DNA of 64,000 nucleotides from Pseudomonas viridiflava (GCF_900582625.1 NZ_UTIQ01000327.1:186001-250000); one strand, 5' to 3'; shown: positions 7,138 to 16,166, numbered from the stretch's first letter. Notes: generated by a model from the sequence alone, not told the origin. Program-made: numbers and translations.

Positions 7138-9012
7138 ATGAAGGTTGTGAAGCGGATTTTGCTTCTCGTCGTACTCGCCGTCTTGGCGGTTCTGGCTGTT
7201 GCCCTCTACTACATTGCCAACCCGAATTTGCCGGCGTATCAAGCGCCCACGCAGCTGCATTATCTGGAGCAGTGGAGCCCCGAGGCGCGCCAAACCTATT
7301 ACTACACGCCCCAGGGCACGGAAGTGAAAGGCCTGCGCTATGACTGGTTTACCGCGCTGGAGCTGCCCTTCTCCGAAGACAAATTCGCCACCCCGGATTA
7401 CCTCGCCCGCTTTGGCTTTCTCACCGAACCGAACCAACAACCCACCTCGCTGAACCCTGGAAATTTGCCGGTTGGTTTTGCTCGCCATCTAGAAGAAGAA
7501 ACCGGCGCGCAACTGTTGGATATCACCTGCTCGGCGTGCCACACCGGAGAGCTGCGTTTCAACGGCAACTCGGTGCGCATCGACGGCGGCGCGGCCCTGC
7601 ATTCGCTGGCGTCCACGGTGCCCACGTTGAAAGGCGGCAGCTTTGGTCAGGCCCTCGGCATGAGCCTGGCGTTCACCTACTACAACCCGCTGAAATTCAG
7701 CCGCTTCGCCAAGAACGTGCTGGGCGACAAGTACCCCGAAGGCCGCGACCAACTGCGCACCGACCTCAAGGTCACGCTCAACCGCATTCTGTCCCAAGCC
7801 TGGAACGACACCCATCGCGGCCTCTACCCCACCGAAGAAGGCTTTGGTCGCACCGACGCCTTCGGCCGCATCGCCAACAGCGTGTTCGGCGACGCCATCG
7901 ACCCCAGCAACTACCGCGTCGGCAATGCCCCGGTGAGCTACCCGCAGTTGTGGGATATCTGGAAATTCGACTGGGTGCAGTGGAACGGTTCGGCCATGCA
8001 GCCGATGGCGCGCAATATCGGCGAAGCCTTGGGCGTGGGCGCCACCGTCCGGCTGTTCGAAGACAACCAGGGCCGCGTGCCCGTGGCCGAACGCTACGCC
8101 TCCAGCGTGCGGGTGCGTGATCTCTACACCCTGGAAGAAACCCTGAAACAGCTGAAACCACCGACCTGGCCGGAGCCTGTGCTGGGCAAGGTCAATATCG
8201 AAATGGCTAGCCGTGGTCGCGCGCTGTATCAGGAAAACTGCGCGTACTGCCACGCGCCGGATCCCAAAGCGCCGGATAAACGCCTGGCCCCCACGCGCGA
8301 CCCGGAATGGCGGATGCGCATCGTACCGGTCAGCATCGTCGGCACCGACCCGACGACCGCCGACAACATCGCCGACCACCGCTTCAACATCAGCAAGCTG
8401 GGCTGGAGCAAAGAGCAGCTCAGCACGCTGGGCGTGAAGCTGTTCGACGGCAAGTTGGAAGACCTGAATTTCCGCAGCATTTCCAGCGCCAAAGGCCTGG
8501 CCTACATCACCGCCTATGTGGAAAACCGCGCGTATCAAGACGCCGGCATCAGCGGTGAAGAGCGCTGGAAAATGGACGGCTACGGCCTGCCCATCGGCGT
8601 TCAGGAAAAGCGCGGCTACAAAGCGCGGCCCTTGGACGGCATCTGGGCCACCCCGCCGTTCCTGCACAACGGCTCGGTGCCCACGCTATTTGAACTGTTG
8701 TCGCCGGTGTATGAGCGGCGGGCTGAATTCTGGGTCGGCAACCACGAGTACGACCCCGAGCGCGCCGGCTACCGCAGCGAGAAATTCGACGGCGGTTTCC
8801 TGTTCAAAACCAGCGTCACCGGCAACGGCAACCAGGGCCATGAATTCCGCGACGGCTGCCGTCAGCAAGGCGTGATTGGCCGAGGCCTGAGCCCGAATGA
8901 GCGGCTGGCGTTGATCGAATACCTCAAGGTGCTCGGCAATGCGCCGTTGGAAAGCCAGCTGCAACCGGTTACACCCGCCGCCTGGACGCCAGGCCCAAGC
9001 TGCCAGGGATGA
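7138..9012 (+). CDS. Membrane-anchored di-haem cytochrome c, RoxA/fatty-acid dioxygenase type
   Basis: A 624-residue protein with an N-terminal hydrophobic anchor (residues about 5-27) and a periplasmic body holding two c-type haem motifs, CSACH at 131-135 and CAYCH at 368-372. The 237-residue spacing, GTxxxx-FLHNGSVPTLFELL near residue 510-525 and overall length fit the di-haem peroxidase superfamily branch that includes rubber oxygenase RoxA and the P. aeruginosa oleate dioxygenase/diol synthase proteins, rather than classical CcpA of about 340 residues. Likely reaction: O2-dependent oxygenation of an unsaturated lipid, or peroxidase. It is 36 bp upstream of a catalase-related gene in one operon. 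Assignment of substrate is inference. Confidence 0.8.
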   Translation: MKVVKRILLLVVLAVLAVLAVALYYIANPNLPAYQAPTQLHYLEQWSPEARQTYYYTPQGTEVKGLRYDWFTALELPFSEDKFATPDYLARFGFLTEPNQQPTSLNPGNLPVGFARHLEEETGAQLLDITCSACHTGELRFNGNSVRIDGGAALHSLASTVPTLKGGSFGQALGMSLAFTYYNPLKFSRFAKNVLGDKYPEGRDQLRTDLKVTLNRILSQAWNDTHRGLYPTEEGFGRTDAFGRIANSVFGDAIDPSNYRVGNAPVSYPQLWDIWKFDWVQWNGSAMQPMARNIGEALGVGATVRLFEDNQGRVPVAERYASSVRVRDLYTLEETLKQLKPPTWPEPVLGKVNIEMASRGRALYQENCAYCHAPDPKAPDKRLAPTRDPEWRMRIVPVSIVGTDPTTADNIADHRFNISKLGWSKEQLSTLGVKLFDGKLEDLNFRSISSAKGLAYITAYVENRAYQDAGISGEERWKMDGYGLPIGVQEKRGYKARPLDGIWATPPFLHNGSVPTLFELLSPVYERRAEFWVGNHEYDPERAGYRSEKFDGGFLFKTSVTGNGNQGHEFRDGCRQQGVIGRGLSPNERLALIEYLKVLGNAPLESQLQPVTPAAWTPGPSCQG

Positions 9013-9048
9013 TCCCTACCGTGGGACACACACATAAGGACGCGCTTC

Positions 9049-10185
9049 ATGCTTAAACGCTTTTGGCTCTGGCTGGGCCGTGTGCTCGGCAAATTGCTGT
9101 TGATTGTGGCGGTGGTCGGCCTCGGTGGCTGGGGCATTGCCGAGCTGTACTACGCCTGGAAATTCTCCGGCCCGGTGTCGGCCGAGGAGCAGATTCCGCC
9201 CGGCGAAGCGGCCATGACGCGCGGCATCATCGAAGATGCCATTCGCGTGGTGGAGCAGCACAAAGACCAGACCCGCGTACTGCGCGACGCCCACGCCAAA
9301 GCCCATGGCTGCGTAAAGGCCGAAGTGACCGTGCTGCCGGAACTCAACGATGAACTGCGCCACGGCGTGTTCAGCGAGCCGGGCAAAACCTGGCAAGCGC
9401 TGATGCGCCTGTCCAACGGCAATGCCTATCCGCAATTTGACCGCGTGCGTGATGCCCGCGGCATGGCCATCAAGCTTTTCGACGTACCGGGCGCCAAGCT
9501 GATGACCTCGCCTGCGGTGGCGGGCGAACAAGACTTCGTGATGTTCAACCACCCCTCGTTTTTCGTCAGCGACGTGGCTGAATACCAGAGCAACTTCAAA
9601 GCCCAGGCCGATGGCAAAACGGCGCTGGCATTCTTCCCCAGCCTGGACCCGCGCACGTGGCAAATCCGCCACCTGACCATCGCCCTGAAAACCCTGGCGC
9701 CCGCGCCCGACAGCCCGGTGGCCACCACCTACGATTCGGTTGCGCCGTTCAAATTCGGGCCGCATAACATCAAGTACCGCGTGGTGCCCGCACCGCAGCG
9801 CTGCCCGGCGTACATCTTGCCGGCAGTGAACACCGACATGCCGAATTTCCTCCACGACGCGCTGTACCAGCAGCTGTCGCTGGACCGCATGCCGGCGTGT
9901 TTCGAGCTGCAAGTGCAACGGCAGAACCCGGCGTTCTATATGCCGCTGGAAGACACCAGCATCGAATGGAGCGAGAAGGTTTCGCCGTTCGAAACCGTGG
10001 CCACCATCAAAGTACCGGCGCAGGATTTCGACAGCACCGAACAAACCCTCGCCTGCGATAACCAGTCGTTCAACCCCTGGCATGCGCTGCCAGAACACCG
10101 ACCATTGGGCGGCATCAACCGTCTGCGCAAAGCGGTGTATGAGGCGGTAAGCGCCTACCGGCACGAACGCAATAACCCGCAGTAA
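9049..10185 (+). CDS. Membrane-anchored catalase-related haem protein
   Basis: A 378-residue small catalase-family protein with one N-terminal membrane segment (residues about 12-32), so the body is probably periplasmic. Haem-pocket residues can be placed: distal His82 in AHAKAHG, Asn167 in VMFNHP, and proximal R360-x3-Y364 in RKAVY, matching the R-x3-Y of catalases. It lacks the long wrapping and flavodoxin-like domains of true catalases (480 residues or more). Members of this small group are often peroxidases, and coral and cyanobacterial relatives act on fatty-acid hydroperoxides. It follows the di-haem cytochrome by 36 bp, suggesting they act in series. Confidence 0.85.
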   Translation: MLKRFWLWLGRVLGKLLLIVAVVGLGGWGIAELYYAWKFSGPVSAEEQIPPGEAAMTRGIIEDAIRVVEQHKDQTRVLRDAHAKAHGCVKAEVTVLPELNDELRHGVFSEPGKTWQALMRLSNGNAYPQFDRVRDARGMAIKLFDVPGAKLMTSPAVAGEQDFVMFNHPSFFVSDVAEYQSNFKAQADGKTALAFFPSLDPRTWQIRHLTIALKTLAPAPDSPVATTYDSVAPFKFGPHNIKYRVVPAPQRCPAYILPAVNTDMPNFLHDALYQQLSLDRMPACFELQVQRQNPAFYMPLEDTSIEWSEKVSPFETVATIKVPAQDFDSTEQTLACDNQSFNPWHALPEHRPLGGINRLRKAVYEAVSAYRHERNNPQ

Positions 10186-10194
10186 ACCGGCGTC

Positions 10195-10230
10195 CGCCGT
10201 TCTCAGCCGCGCATCGGGCTGAGAACGGCG
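10195..10230. repeat. Strong hairpin after the catalase-related gene
   Basis: CGCCGTTCTCAGCC at 10195-10208 pairs with GGCTGAGAACGGCG at 10217-10230 across an 8-base loop. It lies 10 bp after the stop codon and would end or stabilise the di-haem/catalase transcript. There is no T-run on either side, so it is not a typical intrinsic terminator. Confidence 0.55.
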
Positions 10231-10315
10231 TAGCAGGAATAATCGTTAGCTACCTTCCCTTCTTCCCGCTCACTGGCCATGATTGCCGCAGGTTTTCTGG
10301 CGAAGTTTTTTCAGC

Positions 10316-11506
10316 ATGCACACCCAAACGCCCAGCTCTCTGGCCATCACGGGGCAAATTGTTTCCGTGGTGTTTTTTACCTTTCTCGGCTTTCTCTGCA
10401 TCGGCATTCCCATTGCCGTGGTGCCGGGTTTTGTCCATGACCAGTTGGGTTATGGCGCGGTCATTGCCGGCCTGACCATCGCTTCGCAATACCTCGCCAC
10501 CCTGCTCAGCCGCCCGCTCGCCGGGCGCCTGGCCGACAGCCTCGGCACAAAGCCGGCGCTGGTGTACGGCCTGTGCGGCATCGCCGTCAGCGGCCTGCTG
10601 ACCTTGTTGTCCACGCAACTCAGCGCTTACCCGCTAGTCAGCCTGTCGATCATGCTGGCGGCGCGTTTGCTGTTGGGCGTGACGCAAGGGTTGCTAGGGG
10701 TGAGCACCATTAGCTGGGGCATCAACCGGGTGGGCGTGGAATACACCGCGCGGGTGATTTCCTGGAACGGCATCGCCGCGTATGGCGCCATCGCCATCGG
10801 CGCGCCGGCCGGCGTGCTGATGGTCGACGCGTGGGGTTACTGGACCCTGGGCGCCGCGCTGATGGCGGTCGCAGCGCTGGGGTTGCTGCTGATCTGGAAG
10901 CGCCCGTCGGCGCCCGTGCTCAAGGGCGAGCGCCTGCCCTTCAGCACCGTGCTGGGCCGTATCGCGCCGTATGGCGTCGGCTTGGCGCTGGGCTCTATCG
11001 GCTACGGCACGCTGACCACCTTCGTTGCCCTGTATTTCGCCAGCAAAGGTTGGAGCGGCGCGGCGTATAGCTTGTCGGCCTTTGGCGTGGCGTTTATCGG
11101 CGCGCGGGTGCTGTTGATCGACGCCATCAAGCGCTACGGCGGCTACAACGTGGCGATCAGCTGCATGGCCATCGAAACCCTGGGGTTGCTGCTGTTGTGG
11201 TACGCGCCCACGCCGGCCTGGGCGATGGCCGGCGCGGCATTGACCGGTTGTGGGTTGTCGTTGGTGTACCCGGCGCTGGGCGTGGAAGCCATCAAGCGCG
11301 TGCCAGACAGCAGCCGCAGCGCCGGCTTCAGCGCCTACGCCGTGTTCTTCGATTTGGCCCTGGCGATTGCGGGGCCGCTGATGGGCGCGGTGGCGTATGG
11401 CGTTGGCTACAACGGCATTTTCCTTGCCGCCGCCCTGCTCGCCGTGGCGGGGCTAAGCCTGAGCCTGTGGCTGGCGCGACGGGCACAGTCGCCGCAACAG
11501 GGTTAG
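10316..11506 (+). CDS. MFS transporter of the YhhS/YfcJ type
   Basis: A 396-residue inner-membrane carrier with 12 predicted hydrophobic segments. The loop between TM2 and TM3 has SRPLAGRLADSLGTKPAL, the MFS signature (RxxGxxxDxxGxR form), and the later half repeats it weakly. Resemblance is to the YhhS/YfcJ group of uncharacterised exporters. ATG 10316 (MHTQTPSS) is chosen; an in-frame TTG 33 bases upstream lacks a better site. The stop overlaps the stop of the convergent hydrolase gene by 4 bp (11503-11506). Substrate unknown. Confidence 0.85.
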   Translation: MHTQTPSSLAITGQIVSVVFFTFLGFLCIGIPIAVVPGFVHDQLGYGAVIAGLTIASQYLATLLSRPLAGRLADSLGTKPALVYGLCGIAVSGLLTLLSTQLSAYPLVSLSIMLAARLLLGVTQGLLGVSTISWGINRVGVEYTARVISWNGIAAYGAIAIGAPAGVLMVDAWGYWTLGAALMAVAALGLLLIWKRPSAPVLKGERLPFSTVLGRIAPYGVGLALGSIGYGTLTTFVALYFASKGWSGAAYSLSAFGVAFIGARVLLIDAIKRYGGYNVAISCMAIETLGLLLLWYAPTPAWAMAGAALTGCGLSLVYPALGVEAIKRVPDSSRSAGFSAYAVFFDLALAIAGPLMGAVAYGVGYNGIFLAAALLAVAGLSLSLWLARRAQSPQQG

Positions 11507-12543
11507 TGCAATGAAGCTTGGTGGTCGCGCAAATCCGGCCCCAGCACGGTGCTGAAAAACTCCACCGCCTCGGCGTTCATGCGCCGGTGAATGCGCTGGC
11601 GGTCGACGCCGTCGGCGTCTTTGCACAGCATCGGCATCATCTGTTCCTGCTCGGGCGAGCATGGCGACATAAAGATGAAGTGCCCGGCGCCATCGAGCAG
11701 GCGGTAGTTCGGCCGTTGCGGCAGGCTGCGGCTCAGGGCCAGGGCGTTGGTTTCCACGGAGAGCAACTGGTCGTTATCACCGGCATACATCAGCACCGGC
11801 AGCTGCACGCCTTGCAGCTCTTCCTTGCCAAACATCAGGCCCAGCGGCGCCAGCAATAACAGGGCTTTGACGCGCGGGTCGCTCTCGGCCACCAGGTCAT
11901 CGCGGTCTACCACCAGCTCGCCGTGGCTCCGGCAGGCATCTTCGTCCGCTGGGTGCGCCTGGCAATAATCGCGCAGCAACTGCTGTTGGGGCTGCGCGCC
12001 GCCGACGATCAACGCCGTCTCGCCACCGGCCGAATAGCCGATCATGCCGATGCGCTGCTCATCCACAAAGGGTTCAAGCCACGGGTCTTGCAGGGCGTCG
12101 GTGATGGCTTGCGACACCTGCATCGGTCGGCCATACAAATTGCTCAGGGTGCCGAGGCGGCTTTGGTCGGCGTAGTTGTCGCCGGGGTGAATCACCGCCA
12201 GCACGACGAAACCATGTTTGGCCAGATACGTCGCGAGGTCGTGTTGAGCGAGGGGGCTGCCGCTGTTGCCGTGGCTCAGCACCAGCATCGGATAGTGGCC
12301 GGGCGCGACCGGCGCGTCTTCGCCAGCGGCGATGTGATAAGGGCCAATCTGGCTGACCGTGGTGCGGGCATAAGCCGGGTAGAACGCGACGGCCTGCATG
12401 GGTTGTTGGTCGAGAGGATCTTGCAGGGTCATGCGGTGAAAGCCGACGGTCAGGCGCGAACCGACCGTGCCGGCCGAAGCGGGCAACGCGCCGGCCACTA
12501 AACCGAGCAACACCACCATCACACGCGCAAAAAAGGTGCTCAC
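11503..12543 (-). CDS. Secreted alpha/beta hydrolase (dienelactone hydrolase/PAF-acetylhydrolase-like)
   Basis: A 346-residue hydrolase with a cleavable signal peptide (MVVLLGLVAGALPASA within the first 25 residues). The fold shows the oxyanion strand VLSHGNSG, nucleophile elbow GYSAGGE and a late catalytic His in GAGHFIF; an acid is likely in YAGDNDQ. Several Cys residues fit periplasmic disulfides. The start is the GTG at 12543, preceded by GAGGAGG; the frame stays open to 12657 but the upstream part does not look like protein. Substrate is likely an ester or lactone. It converges with and overlaps the MFS gene by 4 bp. Confidence 0.82.
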   Translation of the reverse strand: MSTFFARVMVVLLGLVAGALPASAGTVGSRLTVGFHRMTLQDPLDQQPMQAVAFYPAYARTTVSQIGPYHIAAGEDAPVAPGHYPMLVLSHGNSGSPLAQHDLATYLAKHGFVVLAVIHPGDNYADQSRLGTLSNLYGRPMQVSQAITDALQDPWLEPFVDEQRIGMIGYSAGGETALIVGGAQPQQQLLRDYCQAHPADEDACRSHGELVVDRDDLVAESDPRVKALLLLAPLGLMFGKEELQGVQLPVLMYAGDNDQLLSVETNALALSRSLPQRPNYRLLDGAGHFIFMSPCSPEQEQMMPMLCKDADGVDRQRIHRRMNAEAVEFFSTVLGPDLRDHQASLH

Positions 12544-12655
12544 GCCCACCTCCTCAATACCACCGCCGCCCACTTTCGCCTGCCGCAGCGCCGAGCATGA
12601 ACCCGCAGCGGCCGCTTCGCAAACACAGTGAGATGACAAAAGCATGTGGCGTGCC

Positions 12656-12686
12656 AAAAAAAATCCCCGCCGAAGCGGGGATTTTT
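12656..12686 (-). terminator. Rho-independent terminator of azoR (usable on both strands)
   Basis: TCCCCGC and GCGGGGA form a 7-bp stem over a CGAA loop, flanked by eight A on the left and five T on the right. Reading leftward from azoR this gives a GC stem followed by eight T, an excellent intrinsic terminator. The rightward T5 could stop opposite transcripts. Confidence 0.9.
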
Positions 12687-12704
12687 CTCATTGCCGTTCA
12701 GCCG

Positions 12705-13313
12705 TTACGCAGCCACAAACAGACCTGCTACTTGCTCGTTGGCGGCGGCCAGTGCCTTGGCGCGCGGTTCTTCACCGTAAGCCAGGCCTTCTGCGCGCAC
12801 CACTTCGATGTCGGTAATGCCGAGGAAGCGCAGCAGCAGTTGCAAGTAGTCTTCGTGGGCGATGCCGCTGGCTTGGCCGGCGTGGATGCCACCCGAGGTG
12901 GAAACAATGATCACTTTTTTACCACCGGCCAGGCCTTTCGGGCCGTTCTCGTCGTAGGCGAAGGTTTTGCCGGCGACCGAGATGCGGTCGATCCAGGCCT
13001 TCAATTGGCTTGGAATGGAGAAGTTGTACATCGGCGCACCGATAACGATGGCGTCGGCGGCCAGGAATTCGTTCAGCGTCGCTTCGCCGAGTTCCGCTTC
13101 GTGTTTTTGCGCCGCGTCACGCAGTTCGGCAGGCGTACCGCCGGCAACCAGGGTGGCGGCGGAGAAGTGGCTGTAAGCATCGGCAGCCAGGTCGCGGTAG
13201 CTAACCTGAACGCTGGAGTCAGCGGCTTTCCAGGCGTCGACCACGGCTTTGCTCAGGTGGCGCGAGGCCGAGTTGTCGCCAAGGATGCTGGAGTCGAGGT
13301 GCAGAAGTTTCAT
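12705..13313 (-). CDS. azoR: FMN-dependent NADH-azoreductase/quinone reductase
   Basis: A 202-residue flavodoxin-fold enzyme of the AzoR family, reducing quinones and azo bonds with NAD(P)H through FMN. Visible motifs: MKLLHLDSSILGDNSASRHL (FMN phosphate loop), APMYNFSIPSQLKAWIDRIS (isoalloxazine contact) and VSTSGGIHAG. Length matches the family. The ATG at 13313 is preceded by a GGAG-like site (agaaccacc). A divergent LysR gene begins 155 bp away and probably controls it, the standard arrangement for azoR in Pseudomonas. A strong terminator follows the stop. Confidence 0.93.
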   Translation of the reverse strand: MKLLHLDSSILGDNSASRHLSKAVVDAWKAADSSVQVSYRDLAADAYSHFSAATLVAGGTPAELRDAAQKHEAELGEATLNEFLAADAIVIGAPMYNFSIPSQLKAWIDRISVAGKTFAYDENGPKGLAGGKKVIIVSTSGGIHAGQASGIAHEDYLQLLLRFLGITDIEVVRAEGLAYGEEPRAKALAAANEQVAGLFVAA

Positions 13314-13427
13314 GGTGGTTCTCCGAATCAAGGGGGGCCGTAGCGGCGTTAAAAGTGGGCTGAAATTCGATGGAGCTAAGCCTACCGATGATTCCAATAG
13401 CGCATTAGTCAGCAAAAATGTGATAGT

Positions 13428-13447
13428 TCGTCCCACCTATAGGACGA
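13428..13447. promoter_or_regulatory. Dyad between azoR and its LysR regulator
   Basis: TCGTCC (13428-13433) and GGACGA (13442-13447) are perfect inverted repeats separated by 8 bp, just upstream of the LysR start. The position suits autorepression by the LysR protein, with activation of azoR from the same site or an adjacent AT-rich one. The motif is not the classic T-N11-A form, so assignment is tentative. Confidence 0.45.
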
Positions 13448-13468
13448 TGACGACAGCCAGAACCCGCC

Positions 13469-14377
13469 ATGCAAGATCTCAACGACCTGTTCTATTTCGC
13501 CAAAGTGGTGGAAGCCGGCGGTTTCGCCGCCGCCGGGCGTCTGCTGGGCGTGCCGAAGTCGCGCTTGTCGCGGCGCGTTGCCGAGCTGGAGGAACGCCTG
13601 GGCGCACGCCTGTTGCAACGCAGCACTCGCACCTTGGCGCTGACCGAAATCGGCGAACATTACTTTCGCCACTGTCAGACCATGATCATCGCCGCCGACA
13701 TGGCCGACGAAGCCGTGGCCACGCACTCCAGCGAACCGCGCGGCCGGGTGCGGGTGTCGTGCCCTACTGCGCTGGCCGAGTCGTACCTGTCGCCGATCAT
13801 CAACGACTTCCTCAGCACCTACCCGCAGGTGCAACTCGAGGTGGTGCTGGTGAACCGCCGCGTCGACGTGCTGGCCGAAGGATTCGATGTGGCGCTGCGG
13901 GTGCGCGATGAAGGCGACGAAGACCCCAACCTGATCGCGCGCAAGCTGCGCCCCGCCGTCGCCGTGCTGGTGGCCTCCCCTGCGCTGCTGGCCGGTCGGC
14001 AGATCAATGAGCTGAACGACTTGCGCGAACTGCCGGTGCTCGGCGCCGTAGATACCGACCGCAAGGTGCGCTATCGGGTGGTGGACGCTGACGGCAATAA
14101 GCGTGAAATCGCGTTTGAACCGCGCCTGGCCATCGAAGATTTTTCCGTACGCAAAAACGCAGCGTTGGCCGGCCTGGGCTTTTCCATGCTGCCGTTGATG
14201 AACTGCCATCAGGAATTGGCTGACGGCCGCCTCATTCGTCTGTTGCCGGAGTGGGCGCTGCCGGGCGGCTTTCTGCAGGCCGTGTACCCGCACCGCCGTG
14301 GCATGCTGCCCGCCGTGCGCGCCTGGCTCGACCACGTGACCGAACACTTTCGCGGCGACTGGCCGCACCCGGTTTAA
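13469..14377 (+). CDS. LysR-family regulator, divergent from azoR
   Basis: A 302-residue LTTR. The winged HTH occupies residues 1-60 (FAAAGRLLGVPKSRLSRRVAELEERLGARL), with the PKSRLSRR variant typical of the QseD/AaeR-like group controlling azoreductases and quinone responses. Residues about 90-295 form the co-inducer domain. It is transcribed divergently from azoR, with a palindrome in the spacer, so quinone- or azo-responsive control is a reasonable inference. A YjbR-family gene follows by 25 bp. Confidence 0.9.
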   Translation: MQDLNDLFYFAKVVEAGGFAAAGRLLGVPKSRLSRRVAELEERLGARLLQRSTRTLALTEIGEHYFRHCQTMIIAADMADEAVATHSSEPRGRVRVSCPTALAESYLSPIINDFLSTYPQVQLEVVLVNRRVDVLAEGFDVALRVRDEGDEDPNLIARKLRPAVAVLVASPALLAGRQINELNDLRELPVLGAVDTDRKVRYRVVDADGNKREIAFEPRLAIEDFSVRKNAALAGLGFSMLPLMNCHQELADGRLIRLLPEWALPGGFLQAVYPHRRGMLPAVRAWLDHVTEHFRGDWPHPV

Positions 14378-14402
14378 CGCCCTCTCGGCAAAGGAGATGA
14401 AC

Positions 14403-14750
14403 ATGAATGCCAGCCAAACCGCCGACTTTCTGCTGCAACTGCCGGGCGTGCGCGAAGACCTGAAATGGGGCGACAACCGCGTGTTTTCGGTGGCGCAAAA
14501 CAAGATGGTGGCGGTGATCAACTTTATGGGCCGCGGCATCGCCTTCAAGGTCGATAGCGACCTGTTTCTCGGCTACGTCGACCGCCCAGGTTTTAGCCCG
14601 GCGCCGTATCTGGCGCGGGCTCACTGGGTTCGGTTGGACAGCACGGAGACCATCAGCACCGCCGAACTGCAAGACCTGCTGACACGCTCGCACCAGCTGG
14701 TGGTGCGCAAGTTGCCGAAGATTCGCCAGGTCGGGTTGCTGCTCGATTAA
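14403..14750 (+). CDS. MmcQ/YjbR-family protein
   Basis: A 115-residue protein of the YjbR fold, a small double-wing DNA-binding-like domain: the LPGVREDLKWGDNRVFSV segment and the C-terminal SHQLVVRKLPKIRQVGL helix are typical. ATG 14403 is preferred over 14397 because AAAGGAG ends seven bases before it. It follows the LysR gene and may be cotranscribed. Its last four bases overlap the stop of the convergent pvdA. Biochemical role in this family is not established. Confidence 0.8.
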   Translation: MNASQTADFLLQLPGVREDLKWGDNRVFSVAQNKMVAVINFMGRGIAFKVDSDLFLGYVDRPGFSPAPYLARAHWVRLDSTETISTAELQDLLTRSHQLVVRKLPKIRQVGLLLD

Positions 14751-16084
14751 CTCGCCGTGGCAAACAACGGCGCGCGCTGCACATCGCTCAAGGACTGATG
14801 CCCGAGGTAGCCGTACAACGAACTGGCGATGTCGTTGGCGCGAATCGGCAGCACCGACAACAAGGTGTCGCTCAACCCGTGGCTGGCCTGGCAGAAGCCC
14901 TGCATATAGACCGCCGCCTGGCAGCGCTCGTCGGTGACGATGCGGTAGTCGCGGTCTACTTCAAAATCGCCAAGGTACGGCGCCAGCGGCTCCAGCAATT
15001 GGCGGTGGCTTTGTCGTTCGTAGCCGGTGGCGAGCACCACGGCGTCGTAGCGGTGCACATCCAATTCGCCGCTGGCGCTGTGGCGCAACGCCAGTTCAAT
15101 GCCCTCGGCCTGGGCGGTGGCGCGCTCCACCGTGCGCAGGTGGTGGAACGCGTGGCGTTGGATGCCCGAGACTTTCTGCCGGTAGAAAATGCCGTAGATG
15201 CGCTCGATCAAATCGATGTCCACCACCGAGTAATTGGTGTTGTGGTACTCGCGGATAAACCGCTCGCGCTCGGCGCCGGTCTGGCTGAAGACCAGGTCGG
15301 TGAATTCGGGGGAAAACACTTCGTTCACGAACGGGCTGTCGTCCGCCGGTTTTAGCGCCGAGCCGCGCAAAATCATGTCGACCTTCACCGACGGGAAGCT
15401 GTCGTTCAGGTCGATAAACGCCTCCGCCGCGCTCTGGCCGCCGCCGATAATCGCCACGCGCATCGGCTTGCCGCCCACACACGGCTGCTGCGCCATGCGC
15501 TCCAAATAATGGGCGTGATGGAACACCCGAGGCTCGCCTTTGAGGCTACGAAACGCTTCGGGAATACGCGGCGTACCGCCGGCGCTGACCACCACGGCGC
15601 GGGTCTGGCGCACAAAGGTTTCGCCCTGGCTGTCACGCGACACCACGCGCAGCGACTCGACCCGGTTGTGATGCAGCAGCGGCTCGATTGCCAGCACCTC
15701 TTCGCCATACCGGCTCTGCTCACTGAACTGCGCGGCGACCCAGCGCAGGTAGTCGTTGTACTCCATGCGGCACGGGTAAAAGGTGCCCAGATTGATGAAG
15801 TCCACCAGGCGGTCATGGGCGTGCAGGTAGTTCACGAATGAATACGGGCTGCTGGGGTTGCGCAGGGTGACCAGGTCTTTAAGAAACGAAATCTGCAACT
15901 CGCTCTGCGTCACCAGCGTATTGCCGTGCCAGCGGTAGTCGGCCTGCTTGTCCAGAAACAGCACATCCAGCGCGCCTTGATGCTGAGCACGCTCACGCAG
16001 GGCAATGGCCAGCGCCAGGTTGGACGGGCCGAACCCGATGCCGATCAGGTCGTGAATGGCGGCAGGTGCAACGGATGGAGTCAT
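14747..16084 (-). CDS. pvdA: L-ornithine N5-monooxygenase (pyoverdine)
   Basis: A 445-residue flavin enzyme that hydroxylates L-ornithine N5 with NADPH and O2, the first committed step for the hydroxamate residues of pyoverdine. The FAD motif is IGIGFGPSNLALA (residues 14-26); the NADPH motif is IIGGGQSAAEAF; DAVVLATGYER matches the C-terminal ATG region of this class. ATG 16084 follows AGAGGA; the in-frame upstream part to 16114 is not needed. A perfect PvdS-type box lies 83-106 bp upstream. Neighbours are fpvI, fpvR and pvdR-pvdT-opmQ, the same order that I recall in P. aeruginosa. Confidence 0.95.
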   Translation of the reverse strand: MTPSVAPAAIHDLIGIGFGPSNLALAIALRERAQHQGALDVLFLDKQADYRWHGNTLVTQSELQISFLKDLVTLRNPSSPYSFVNYLHAHDRLVDFINLGTFYPCRMEYNDYLRWVAAQFSEQSRYGEEVLAIEPLLHHNRVESLRVVSRDSQGETFVRQTRAVVVSAGGTPRIPEAFRSLKGEPRVFHHAHYLERMAQQPCVGGKPMRVAIIGGGQSAAEAFIDLNDSFPSVKVDMILRGSALKPADDSPFVNEVFSPEFTDLVFSQTGAERERFIREYHNTNYSVVDIDLIERIYGIFYRQKVSGIQRHAFHHLRTVERATAQAEGIELALRHSASGELDVHRYDAVVLATGYERQSHRQLLEPLAPYLGDFEVDRDYRIVTDERCQAAVYMQGFCQASHGLSDTLLSVLPIRANDIASSLYGYLGHQSLSDVQRAPLFATAS

Positions 16085-16166
16085 GGTCCAGTGTCCTCTG
16101 GAAAAGCCACGCACAACGGGTGGCGAGCGAATCGGGTGGCGAGCAGAGATCGCCTGTTGTGTAGGA

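Noticed and set aside
7489..8667. 392-codon minus-strand frame opposite the di-haem gene
   Set aside because: The haem motifs and length conservation are on the plus strand; the reverse product has no domain.
9016..10164. 382-codon minus-strand frame opposite the catalase-related gene
   Set aside because: Antisense shadow; plus-strand protein has the full haem pocket.
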